Shown: piece by piece, positions 47,116-55,120 of the stretch | Position numbering within the stretch: the first letter of the stretch is position 1 | How the letters are laid out: each line of letters begins with the position of its first letter | Origin: Desulfotruncus arcticus DSM 17038 | GTDB lineage: Bacteria; Bacillota; Desulfotomaculia; Desulfotomaculales; Desulfallaceae | DNA length: 64,000 nt | NCBI RefSeq assembly: GCF_900113335.1 | Contig: NZ_FOOX01000008.1 | Coordinates: 149,322 to 213,321, forward strand | Direction: 5' to 3' | Program-made: the position numbers and the translations under genes | The notes under the pieces: model-generated | What the model saw: only the letters and a program-made list of their open reading frames with translations | Database searches by the model: none | What the model was told of the DNA's origin: nothing

Positions 47116-47985
47116 ATGGAGGCAACGACAGAGCAATTAATTACCCGGGCCTGGCAGTTGCGCCAGGCCAACTTTCCCGGAGAAGTGGTCTTTAATTTTC
47201 CGTCCAAGACCAGGGCTATAACTGTTACCGGCAGCCAGTGCCGGCTAAACTGCGCCCACTGCAACGGACACTACCTGAAGACAATGGTTGACATCACGGA
47301 CTGGCGGGCCAAATTAACCCGGGATATTACCAGCTGCCTGATTTCAGGCGGCTGCACCAGGGACGGGAAGGTCCCCGTGCTCGGGCACCTTCCCGTGATC
47401 CGGGAAATCAAGCAGAGCGGGCGGAGAATCAACCTGCATACCGGCCTGCTGGCTGAGGCTGAAATTGAACAGTTAGATCAGGTAACGGACGCGGTATCCT
47501 TTGACTTTGTCGGCGACCGGGAAACAATCAAAGAGGTTTACGAACTGGAAAAAACCGTTGATGATTACATTAAAACTTATCTCAGCCTGAGAAAAAGAGT
47601 TAAAGTGGTGCCCCATATCTGCATCGGCCTGCGCGGGGGCAGTATCAGCGGTGAATACAAAGCCCTGCAGCTGCTCCGGGAACTGGGGGCGGACGGACTG
47701 GTCTTCATCGTTTTCAGGCCCACCCCCGGCACCAAATACGCTGAACGGACGCCGCCTGCTTTAGACGAAGTAGTCCGCATCCTGGCCCGCGCCCGGATAG
47801 AAATGCCCGCCATCCCCATTCACCTGGGCTGCATGCGCCCATCGGGGCGATACAGGGCCGAACTTGACCGGCTGGCCCTGCGTTGCGGCGTCAATAAAAT
47901 AGTCCGGCCCACTCCGGCGGCTATTGCCCTGGCCGGGGAACTGGGGATGGAAATTAAGCGGGGAGAGGAGTGCTGCGTGCTGTGA
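47116..47985 (+). CDS. Radical SAM protein, LipS1/LipS2-type lipoyl synthase component
   Basis: 289 residues. The radical-SAM cluster motif is C42-x3-C46-x2-C49 (SQCRLNCAHC). Further Cys occur in CLISGGC near residue 77 and at the C-terminus (ECCVL). Such proteins are often called biotin-synthase-like. In archaea and some bacteria a pair of them (LipS1, LipS2) replaces LipA in inserting two sulfurs into the octanoyl chain. Which of the two this is I do not assign. Its place between gcvP and a partner radical-SAM gene supports the call. Confidence 0.75.
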   Translation: MEATTEQLITRAWQLRQANFPGEVVFNFPSKTRAITVTGSQCRLNCAHCNGHYLKTMVDITDWRAKLTRDITSCLISGGCTRDGKVPVLGHLPVIREIKQSGRRINLHTGLLAEAEIEQLDQVTDAVSFDFVGDRETIKEVYELEKTVDDYIKTYLSLRKRVKVVPHICIGLRGGSISGEYKALQLLRELGADGLVFIVFRPTPGTKYAERTPPALDEVVRILARARIEMPAIPIHLGCMRPSGRYRAELDRLALRCGVNKIVRPTPAAIALAGELGMEIKRGEECCVL

Positions 47986-48932
47986 TCAAAATGTCAGCCG
48001 GTACGGCCCATGTGCTTGGCTTCAAACAGCTCTCCATTGACGCCCTCCCCACCACAGCTTATTTAATGAGCGGTGAAAAATGCGCTCATGACTGCGCCTT
48101 TTGCCCGCAGGCCAGAAACGCTTCCGCCAAAACCAACCTGCTGTCCAGAGTAACCTGGTCGGAAGGCAGCCTGCGGGAAATAGCCGCAGCAATCGGCCAG
48201 GCCTACAGCCAAGGGCTGCTGCAGCGGGCATGTTTGCAGGTGGTGGACGGGGACAACGTTTTGGCCGGGGTTAAAGAGGCCGTCGGCCAAATCAAAGCCT
48301 GCTCCCGAATACCGGTTTCCGTCTCCGTCAGGTTAACCAAACCGGAGGAAGTATTGGTCCTGGCCGGGTCCGGTGTGGACCGCATCGGTCTGGCCCTGGA
48401 CGCCGCCGCGGAAACGGCCTTTAAGTCTGTCAAAACCGGCGGCTGGCAGCAAACATTATCTATCATTAAAGAGGCGGCGCGCCTTCTGCCCGGCAGAATT
48501 TCCACCCACCTGATTGCCGGGCTGGGAGAAACAGAACAAGAAATGGTAACAATGATGCAGCATATGCATGATTTAGGGGTTACCGTAGGGCTGTTTGCCT
48601 TTACCCCGGTGCCCGGAACAAAAATGGCCCGACATGCTCCACCTGGTTTGGCCGGCTACCGGCGCCTGCAGGCGGCCAATTACCTGATCGGGAAAAAAAT
48701 CGTTAATGCCCAAAATTTTATCTTTAACTCGGGCAAACTAATATACTACGGCCTGGCTGAGGCCGAACTCAGAGCATACTTAATCAATGGCCGGGCGTTT
48801 CAAACCTCAGGCTGCCCCGGTTGCAACCGGCCCTATTATAATGAAAAGCCCGGCGGCACCATTTACAATTACCCGCGCCCCCTGACGGCAGCCGAGGCGG
48901 CCGCGGCCTTAGAAGGTGTCTTGAATGGATGA
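47982..48932 (+). CDS. Radical SAM protein, second LipS1/LipS2-type component
   Basis: About 316 residues if it starts at GTG 47982 (ATG 47991 is also possible; GAGAGGAG lies at 47963-47970). The cluster motif is EKCAHDCAFC (C-x3-C-x2-C). A second Cys motif near the C-terminus (SGCPGCNRPYYNEKPGG) would bind the auxiliary cluster that donates sulfur. Its start overlaps the end of the first radical-SAM gene, so the two are translationally coupled. Confidence 0.75.
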   Translation: MIKMSAGTAHVLGFKQLSIDALPTTAYLMSGEKCAHDCAFCPQARNASAKTNLLSRVTWSEGSLREIAAAIGQAYSQGLLQRACLQVVDGDNVLAGVKEAVGQIKACSRIPVSVSVRLTKPEEVLVLAGSGVDRIGLALDAAAETAFKSVKTGGWQQTLSIIKEAARLLPGRISTHLIAGLGETEQEMVTMMQHMHDLGVTVGLFAFTPVPGTKMARHAPPGLAGYRRLQAANYLIGKKIVNAQNFIFNSGKLIYYGLAEAELRAYLINGRAFQTSGCPGCNRPYYNEKPGGTIYNYPRPLTAAEAAAALEGVLNG

Positions 48933-49737
48933 ATGGCGTTTAGTGATCAATGAACCGATGGACGGGGCCATGAATATGGCGGTGGATGAAGCCGTGCTGG
49001 CTTCAGTTTCCCGGAGTCTGGCCCCACCCACCATCAGGTTTTACCGGTGGTCGCCGCCGGCGGTTTCACTGGGTTATTTTCAAAGCCTGCAAAAAGAACT
49101 GGACCTGGCAGCCTGCCGCAAAGCCGGCGTGGACGTAGTCAGGCGTTTGACCGGCGGCAGGGCGGTACTGCACCAGTATGAGCTAACCTACAGTATTGTG
49201 GCGCCGGAAGACAATACCAAAGTCGCCGGCTCTATCCTGGAAGCCTATCTGGCCATCAGCGGGGGGTTGGTTGAAGGTCTGGCTGAAATGGGCATCACGG
49301 CTGAACTTGCCGCGGGAACCAAACCGGGAGCGGTTGCTTCGGCGGTGTGCTTTGAGGCGCCCTCCATGTATGAGCTGGTGGTCGGGGGCAAGAAGCTGGT
49401 CGGCAGCGCCCAGACCAGGCGCAGCGGCTGCCTGCTCCAACACGGATCAATATTAATCGAGCTGGATCCGGATTTGCTGTTTTCAATATTTAACTATGAC
49501 ACTGAGGAAAGCAGGAACCAGGCTAAAAAACTGTTTTTGGCCAAAGCTACCTGTATCAAGGATATATTGGGTTACACTCCCGACCCGGCCAGGCTGATCG
49601 CATGTTTTACAAACGGCTTCAGCCGGGGCCTGGAAATTAAACTGCGGGAACAGCAGCTTGCGGCTGCGGAATTGACCCTGGCCCGGGAGCTGAGCAGCGG
49701 CAAGTATCAAACTGAGGCCTGGAATGGACGCAAATAA
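48925..49737 (+). CDS. lipM: Octanoyl-ACP:protein N-octanoyltransferase LipM
   Basis: 270 residues of the LplA/LipM fold. RRLTGGRAVLHQYELTYS and GGKKLVGSAQTRRSGCLLQHGS are family marks. C142 (AVCFEAPSMYEL) fits the LipM catalytic Cys. LipM moves octanoate from ACP to GcvH, giving the substrate of lipoyl synthase. It overlaps the second radical-SAM gene by eight bases and has AGAAGGTG upstream. Confidence 0.88.
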   Translation: MDEWRLVINEPMDGAMNMAVDEAVLASVSRSLAPPTIRFYRWSPPAVSLGYFQSLQKELDLAACRKAGVDVVRRLTGGRAVLHQYELTYSIVAPEDNTKVAGSILEAYLAISGGLVEGLAEMGITAELAAGTKPGAVASAVCFEAPSMYELVVGGKKLVGSAQTRRSGCLLQHGSILIELDPDLLFSIFNYDTEESRNQAKKLFLAKATCIKDILGYTPDPARLIACFTNGFSRGLEIKLREQQLAAAELTLARELSSGKYQTEAWNGRK

Positions 49738-49792
49738 ACTGCATCAGCAGCACCGGAGAGACACCGGATAAAATATAAAGGAGAAAAGTACA

Positions 49793-51172
49793 ATGACATA
49801 TAAGATAGCCATTATCGGGGGCGGGCCGGGCGGATATGTGGCTGCCATCAGGGCGTCCCAGCTGGGGGCAAAGGTCGCTGTTGTGGAAAAAGACCGGTTG
49901 GGAGGCACTTGCCTAAACCGGGGCTGCATACCCACCAAGGCTCTGGTGGCGGCAACTGAAACCCTACATAATATTAAAAAAGGCGCTGAGTTCGGCATCC
50001 AAACCGGTCCCCCCGCCGTTGATTTCGGCGCCATGCAGGAGCGTAAGGACCAGGTGGTGCAGCGGCTGGTTAAAGGAATCAACTTTTTGTTTAAGAAAAA
50101 CAAAATTGACCTGTTTGAGGGAATGGGAAAACTGGTGACCGGCAACGAGATCGCAGTAACGAAAAAAGACGGTTCCGAGGAAAAAATCACGGCGGAAAAC
50201 ATTATCGTTGCCACGGGTTCGGAACCGGCCATGCCCTCAGGCCTTGGCTACGACGGAGAAAAAGTGCTGACCAGCAATGAGGCGCTGACTCTGAGGGAAA
50301 TTCCACGGCGCATGCTAATTATCGGCGGTGGCGTTATCGGCTGTGAATTTGCCGGTATTTTTGCCGAACTGGGAACGGAAATTACCATAGTGGAGCTGAT
50401 GCCCGCCATTTTACCAGGAGTTGAACCTGAAGCAGCCAAGCAGTTGCAAAGCTATTTCAAGCGCCGGAAAATAAAAGTTAAAACAGCCGCAAGGATCTTG
50501 GAAGTTAAAAAGAACGAACAAGAAGTTGTTGCTGTACTGGAAGGCGGGGAGGAAATAGCCTGCGACAAGCTGCTTATTTCCGTCGGCCGCAGTTTAAATA
50601 CCCGGGGATTGGGACTGGCAGCGGCAGGGATCGCCCTGGGGCCGAAAGGTGAAATTGTGGTTAATTCCAGCATGCAAACCAATATCCCGCATATCTATGC
50701 CATAGGCGATATCACCAACAAGGTCCAGCTGGCCCATGTTGCTTCAGCCCAGGGTATTACCGCCGTAGAAAACATCATGGGCATGAATAAAGAAATGAAT
50801 TATGACGTCATACCGTCCTGTATTTATACTGCTCCGGAGATTGCGGGCGTGGGAATGACCACCCAACAGGCCGAGGCACAGGGACTTGCCGTCAAGACAG
50901 GAAAGTTTCCCTTTATGGCCCTGGGCAAAGCAGCCGCCGCCGGCGCAACCGAGGGGTTTGTCAAAATACTGGCCGATGCAGCCACTGACCGTGTGCTGGG
51001 AGTGCATATCATCGGCCCCCGGGCTACCGATTTAATAGCGGAAGCGGCACTGGCTATCAAACTCGGGGCCACTGTGCAACAGGTCACCGAAACAATTCAC
51101 GCCCACCCGACTTTTGCCGAGGCCATGCTGGAAGCTTGCGAGGCCGTTCACGGCATGAGCATTCATAGTTAG
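49793..51172 (+). CDS. lpdA: Dihydrolipoyl dehydrogenase
   Basis: 459 residues. The FAD motif IIGGGPGGYVAAI, redox disulfide C40/C45 (GGTCLNRGCIPTKAL), NAD motif IGGGVIGCEFAGI and C-terminal HAHPTFAE (active-site His) are complete. As glycine cleavage L protein it reoxidises dihydrolipoyl-GcvH with NAD+. Last gene of the operon, followed by a terminator at 51199. Confidence 0.97.
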   Translation: MTYKIAIIGGGPGGYVAAIRASQLGAKVAVVEKDRLGGTCLNRGCIPTKALVAATETLHNIKKGAEFGIQTGPPAVDFGAMQERKDQVVQRLVKGINFLFKKNKIDLFEGMGKLVTGNEIAVTKKDGSEEKITAENIIVATGSEPAMPSGLGYDGEKVLTSNEALTLREIPRRMLIIGGGVIGCEFAGIFAELGTEITIVELMPAILPGVEPEAAKQLQSYFKRRKIKVKTAARILEVKKNEQEVVAVLEGGEEIACDKLLISVGRSLNTRGLGLAAAGIALGPKGEIVVNSSMQTNIPHIYAIGDITNKVQLAHVASAQGITAVENIMGMNKEMNYDVIPSCIYTAPEIAGVGMTTQQAEAQGLAVKTGKFPFMALGKAAAAGATEGFVKILADAATDRVLGVHIIGPRATDLIAEAALAIKLGATVQQVTETIHAHPTFAEAMLEACEAVHGMSIHS

Positions 51173-51198
51173 CCCTCTTCTATTTTTGCACACACCCC

Positions 51199-51229
51199 GG
51201 GACAAGGTATCTACACCTTGTCCCTTTCT
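51199..51229 (+). terminator. Terminator after lpdA
   Basis: GGGACAAGGT pairs with ACCTTGTCCC and is followed by TTTCTC. It also belongs by sequence to the GGGACAAGG palindrome family seen at 41422 and 42189. Confidence 0.75.
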
Positions 51230-51360
51230 CACCTTCTCACTTTACATCACCATTCTAAAAATCAATAACCCTGGAAAGTTTTTTGATCAACATTGTGAAA
51301 ATTAGTATTTAAACAATTTATAACTTTTATCAACAATACACACTGATAAGTATTGTTTAT

Positions 51361-51390
51361 TTGATTAATTAAATATTTTTATGTTATTAT
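51361..51390 (+). promoter_or_regulatory. Promoter of the tRNA gene
   Basis: TTGATT (51361-51366) and TATTAT (51385-51390) with an 18-base spacer, seven bases before the first tRNA base at 51397. Confidence 0.6.
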
Positions 51391-51396
51391 GTTTTT

Positions 51397-51492
51397 GGGG
51401 AGAAAGGGGATGGTCCCCTCACGGGCTGCAAACCCGTTGACTTGCCTGCAACCCAGGTGGGTGTCCGGTTCGATTCCGACTTCTCCCCTCCA
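51397..51492 (+). tRNA. Sec-tRNA-like tRNA-Cys, anticodon GCA
   Basis: 96 bases including encoded CCA. Acceptor GGGGAGAA / TTCTCCCC is 8 bp. D stem AGGGGA / TCCCCT is 6 bp with a 3-base loop. Anticodon stem ACGGG / CCCGT has loop CTGCAAA, anticodon GCA at 51428-51430. Variable arm ACTTGCCTG / CAGGTGGGT is 9 bp with G-U pairs. The T arm has the TTCGATT loop and a 5-bp stem with one bulged C. Discriminator is T (U73), then CCA. The long acceptor, long D stem and long variable arm are Sec-like, while GCA and U73 are Cys identity elements. Confidence 0.85.
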
Positions 51493-51514
51493 AATTCATT
51501 GGATGTGATGCTTA

Positions 51515-51730
51515 ATGCATGAGGAGCTTAACGAGATCAAATTAAAATTGAAGGCGCTTGGTTTTTCCCAGCAGCAAATCGAATCTATTATTGAAAAGTC
51601 CTTTTCCGGAAAAAACTGGGAAGAAATGACTGATTCAGAAAAGCATACACTACTGCAATCTTTAAATGAGAGAATTATTTTCACCAGGAAATTCCTTCAG
51701 CTCATTAGCTGCAATTCCTGCTGCAATTAA
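51515..51730 (+). CDS. Small protein ending in a Cys-rich tail, downstream of the tRNA
   Basis: 71 residues from ATG 51515, 22 bases after the tRNA. It is helical and charged (ELNEIKLKLKALGFSQQQIE), ending LISCNSCCN. All three Cys are TGC codons near the C-terminus. The ribosome site is weak (GGATGTGATG). No family was recognised. It may be cotranscribed with the tRNA since no terminator separates them. Confidence 0.5.
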   Translation: MHEELNEIKLKLKALGFSQQQIESIIEKSFSGKNWEEMTDSEKHTLLQSLNERIIFTRKFLQLISCNSCCN

Positions 51731-51830
51731 AAATTAACACCTGTCCCGCTACTCTTTATCTCCGCCCCATATCCCTTACCGCTTGCTTTCTACAGCACAT
51801 TACGCTAGTATAGTAGGCATACTAGTTGAT

Positions 51831-51872
51831 AATCACCCATCCGGAAGTAAACCCGGGTGGTTGATTTGTTTT
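51831..51872 (+). terminator. Imperfect terminator-like hairpin
   Basis: AATCACCCATCCGG and CCCGGGTGGTTGATT pair imperfectly, followed by TGTTTT. It could end the tRNA/small-protein transcript. Confidence 0.5.
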
Positions 51873-51959
51873 AGCAGCTTGTTCCAATCTTCGGCACATA
51901 CTCTATTTGACACAACTAAATAACTAATCACATTCGTTAAGGAGAGTTTGAAATTTTAC

Positions 51960-53180
51960 ATGAGTAATTATACTGGTGATTTAACCGGTTCCACACCTGC
52001 ACTATCACAATCACGCCGATTATGGATGGCTTTTGTGTTAGGTGCGCTGTCTGCTTTTGGTCCGCTTTCCATCGACATGTATTTACCCTCCCTGCCTTCT
52101 TTAGCCAAGGATCTGTCCGCCGGCGCATCACTGACCCAGCTCAGCCTGACAGCTTGCCTGCTGGGGATTGCCTTGGGCCAACTACTTGCCGGTTCGCTAA
52201 GTGACGTGCGCGGTCGTCGTACCCCTTTAATTGTCGGACTGGTTACCTTTTTTGTTTCATCGCTGCTCTGTGCCATCAGCCCTTCCGTCTGGGGATTGAT
52301 TTTACTGAGATTTATCCAGGGATTGGCCGGGTCCGCAGGAATTGTAATCTCCCGAGCCATCGTCAGAGATCTTTACTCCGGCGCAGAAATGACCAAGTTT
52401 TTTGCCCTGTTGATGTTGATCAATGGCGTAGGACCAATCTTCGCGCCGATTATTGGCGGACAGCTATTACAACTCACCACCTGGCGAGGTGTTTTTGTTG
52501 TATTGAGTTTAGTAGGTATAATCATGCTTCTGACTGTGCTGTTCGGCTTACCTGAGACATTGCCCGCGCAGCGCCGCTCAAAGGCCGGCTTGACCAACAC
52601 TTTATTCACCTATCGCAGATTGATGAGCGACCCCGTTTTTATGGGCTATGCTCTGCCCCAGGGCCTTGTAATCGCTGCCATGTTTGCCTATATCTCCGGT
52701 TCGCCCTTTGTTATTCAAGACATCTTCGGCGCCTCTCCGCAGCTGTTTAGCATCTTCTTTGCCATTAATGGCCTAGGCATCATCATCGCCGGCCAAATTA
52801 CCGGCAGACTAGCCGGCAGAATCAGCGTCGTCAAATTATTCGTCTTTGGTCTCGCTATGGCTTCAATTGCCAGCGTTGGCCTGTTGCTCATGATCCTCTT
52901 AGGAGCCGGACTCTCCGGTATCCTGCCCCCATTGTTTGTGGTCGTGTCCAGCGTTGGAATCGTAGGCACCGCCGGTTCTTCGCTGGCTATGGAAAATTAC
53001 GGCCACTCGGCAGGCAGCGCCGCGGCTCTGCTTGGTTTGCTGGCCTTCATCTTTGGCGCGTTCGTGGCCCCACTCGTAGGTCTGGGCGGCAGCAGCACAG
53101 CGGTACCGATGGGTGTGGTCATCGCAGTTGCCGACGTTGGCTCGCTGCTCATTTACGCTGTTTTGAAACGATATGGATGA
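51960..53180 (+). CDS. MFS drug exporter, Bcr/CflA family
   Basis: About 406 residues with 12 membrane segments. FGPLSIDMYLPSLPSLAKDL in segment 1 and GSLSDVRGRRTPLIVGL in loop 2-3 are typical of Bcr/CflA drug:H+ antiporters. AAGGAGAG at 51939-51946 is far from ATG 51960 and near TTG 51948, so the start is uncertain by four codons. The substrate is unknown. Confidence 0.9.
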   Translation: MSNYTGDLTGSTPALSQSRRLWMAFVLGALSAFGPLSIDMYLPSLPSLAKDLSAGASLTQLSLTACLLGIALGQLLAGSLSDVRGRRTPLIVGLVTFFVSSLLCAISPSVWGLILLRFIQGLAGSAGIVISRAIVRDLYSGAEMTKFFALLMLINGVGPIFAPIIGGQLLQLTTWRGVFVVLSLVGIIMLLTVLFGLPETLPAQRRSKAGLTNTLFTYRRLMSDPVFMGYALPQGLVIAAMFAYISGSPFVIQDIFGASPQLFSIFFAINGLGIIIAGQITGRLAGRISVVKLFVFGLAMASIASVGLLLMILLGAGLSGILPPLFVVVSSVGIVGTAGSSLAMENYGHSAGSAAALLGLLAFIFGAFVAPLVGLGGSSTAVPMGVVIAVADVGSLLIYAVLKRYG

Positions 53181-53227
53181 TCTGCCCCGCCTGCATATAT
53201 TAAAAGTTATTTGACCACACTACTTTC

Positions 53228-54328
53228 ATGAAAACAAATACAAGCAAAACAAAAGATTACTCTACCTTAACAGTTGCAGCAGTTTACATAGGTACTGTTG
53301 TCGGTGCGGGGTTCGCATCCGGCCAGGAAGTGCTGCAGTTCTTTAGTTTTTTTGGGATAACCGGAATTTTGGGGCTGATACTGGCCACCATAATGTTTAT
53401 CTTTTTCGGCCTGATTATTCTGGAACTCGGGCGCAGGTTAAACGCAGACTCCCACCGGGAAGTGATTCAATATGCCGGTGGACGGTGGCTGGGAAAGGTA
53501 ATTGACGGAGTAATCACATTTTTCCTCTTTGGAGCTTTTACCGCCATGGCCGCCGGGGCCGGTGCAATTTTCAAGGAACAATTTGGTTTTTCTTACTTAC
53601 TTGGCAGTTTGATTATGGTTGCAGCCACCATGCTTACCGTCCTGATGGGGATATCGGGGGTAATTAAAGCCATTAGCTTTGTAGTCCCTGTTTTATTGAT
53701 ATCTGTTTTTGGACTGGCTATTGCAACATTTATAACTTCACCGATTAATCTTGATACAGTTGCCAATTGGGCGCAGGCCTCTCGCGCCGCAGTACCTTTT
53801 TGGCCGCTGTCGGCCATTATTTATGTATCCTATAATTTAGTTCTTGGAGTATCTGTACTGGCCCCATTGGGGAGACATGTAAATAACCAACAAACGCTGC
53901 AAAGGGGCGCAATTTTAGGTGGGATAGGTTTAGGTGTTGGCGCCTTGGCCATAAATCTGACCCTTTTATCGAGAATCCCGAATGTTACCGGTTATGAAGT
54001 GCCGATGGTATATATTGCAACTCAGTTTTCGCCATTAATTCAAATAGCTTATAGCATTGTGTTACTGGCGGAAATATACACAACCGCCGTAGGCAGCTTA
54101 TATGGTTTTGCAGAAAGAATCACCGACCAGGGTAAGCCGTTATTTACCTGGCTGATAATCGGCACCAGCATCGTAGCATTTGCGGCAGGCCAATTGGGCT
54201 TTTCCACATTGGTACGCACCCTGTATCCCGCCGTAGGTTACGCAGGACTATTAATGCTGGCCGGATTAATCTACGGCTTCGCCAAAGAACGCCTTATCCC
54301 CCAGCCTGCTTTCAAACCTAAAAAATAA
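53228..54328 (+). CDS. YkvI-family membrane transporter
   Basis: 366 residues with about ten membrane segments. VYIGTVVGAGFASGQEVLQF at the N-terminus is the YkvI family mark, related to amino-acid/APC transporters with a broken first helix. Substrate unknown. It begins 47 bases after the MFS gene, so may be cotranscribed. It converges on a truncated DIP1984-family gene. Confidence 0.8.
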   Translation: MKTNTSKTKDYSTLTVAAVYIGTVVGAGFASGQEVLQFFSFFGITGILGLILATIMFIFFGLIILELGRRLNADSHREVIQYAGGRWLGKVIDGVITFFLFGAFTAMAAGAGAIFKEQFGFSYLLGSLIMVAATMLTVLMGISGVIKAISFVVPVLLISVFGLAIATFITSPINLDTVANWAQASRAAVPFWPLSAIIYVSYNLVLGVSVLAPLGRHVNNQQTLQRGAILGGIGLGVGALAINLTLLSRIPNVTGYEVPMVYIATQFSPLIQIAYSIVLLAEIYTTAVGSLYGFAERITDQGKPLFTWLIIGTSIVAFAAGQLGFSTLVRTLYPAVGYAGLLMLAGLIYGFAKERLIPQPAFKPKK

Positions 54329-54608
54329 TAAACCGAGCCGAAGTATATTGTAGCATATCCCGTCGGGCGATAGCTTCCATGATCGACTTTCCTTCCACCA
54401 GTTGGGTAGAAACATTCGTCCTATTGATGGCGATCATCAGCTTCTCTAATTGTTCAACCAGATTATTAATTTTGACAACCAGTTCATCCGGCTTTTCTGC
54501 CGGCTCGTCTCCCTCCTGCACCCGGGCATCACTAATCGCCCGTTCTTTCAGGGCAGCGATCTGTTCCTTCAGGCTCTTGCGCTCCAGCAGCGCTTCCGCC
54601 AGCTTCAT
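54318..54608 (-). pseudogene. Truncated DIP1984-family gene
   Basis: 96 codons from ATG 54608 (GGAGGTGA upstream). MKLAEALLERKSLKEQI, VQEGDEPAEKPDELV and INRTNVSTQLVEGKSIMEAIARRDML match the N-terminal part of DIP1984 (once called septicolysin) proteins, which I recall as about 150 residues. After RRDML the sequence becomes YTSARFIIF and stops, overlapping the convergent YkvI gene by 11 bases. The C-terminal third appears lost. Confidence 0.7.
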
Positions 54609-54731
54609 GCTGCTCACCTCCAATCAGATACTAATTAGACAAGCCTCAAAGGGAAAAGGTTCCAATGTGTTGTCATTTCCCTATATTTCAGTGCGATTGT
54701 TGGAGGGTATTCCGCCTTATTATTGTTGAGG

Positions 54732-54759
54732 TTGAAAAAACCTGGAAAAAGGGTATAAT
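54732..54759 (+). promoter_or_regulatory. Promoter of candidate small RNA
   Basis: TTGAAA (54732-54737) and TATAAT (54754-54759) with a 16-base spacer. No good coding frame with a ribosome site follows. Confidence 0.7.
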
Positions 54760-54765
54760 AAAAGT

Positions 54766-54889
54766 AAATGGAAGGTGCTGATACACCTTCCCCAGCTTTG
54801 GGCAAAGCGGCCCGGAGTTCTCAGAACCCGATGATAGTCTATTTATGCCGGGAAGAGGGACGTTTAGCGGAACGTCCCTCTTCTTTTTT
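54766..54889 (+). ncRNA. Candidate small RNA, possible type I antitoxin
   Basis: A transcript from the promoter at 54732 would begin near 54766 and end at the strong terminator 54854-54889. It contains the hairpin GGAAGGTG / CACCTTCC at 54770-54791. Its 3' half is antisense to the 3' part of the minus-strand 43-codon hydrophobic frame, overlapping about 51 bases. A plus-strand 102-codon frame through here lacks a ribosome site. Confidence 0.5.
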
Positions 54890-54970
54890 CGCTCCTTCCT
54901 CGGAACGCCGGATCAAAGCTACAATTACCTGGAAAACTCCAGAGATAACCGTTGCAATGATTTGCGTCAT
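54839..54970 (-). CDS. 43-residue hydrophobic peptide, candidate type I toxin
   Basis: MTQIIATVISGVFQVIVALI is one membrane-length hydrophobic helix, followed by RRSEEGAKKEEG and a basic tail. AGGAGG lies eight bases before ATG 54970; the ATG at 54976 is too close. Size and layout resemble short membrane toxins (TxpA, BsrG and similar). Its 3' part is overlapped by the plus-strand small-RNA candidate. No sequence match to a known toxin is claimed. Confidence 0.5.
   Translation of the reverse strand: MTQIIATVISGVFQVIVALIRRSEEGAKKEEGRSAKRPSSRHK
54854..54889 (+). terminator. Strong terminator of the candidate small RNA
   Basis: AGAGGGACGTT pairs with AACGTCCCTCT, followed by TCTTTTTT. No T tract occurs on the minus strand, so it serves the plus strand only. 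Confidence 0.85.
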
Positions 54971-55120
54971 AGCCATCACCTCCTCTCCCCCTAACTTAAG
55001 TACAGCCATACTCCGGGATGTGCATTGCCCCACGGCAAGGGAAAGGAGAAAACTGGAGGAAATAAATTCCGACTAATTATATCATAATCAATTGATTTTT
55101 AAAACCGAATATGTTACTTT

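Noticed and set aside
51397..51492. Ordinary selC (tRNA-Sec)
   Set aside because: The anticodon is GCA, not UCA, and the discriminator is U73, so normal Sec charging by SerRS is unlikely even though the body is Sec-like.
54768..55076. 102-codon plus-strand frame
   Set aside because: No ribosome site, and it runs through a strong terminator at 54854; the minus-strand frame has a good ribosome site and membrane helix.
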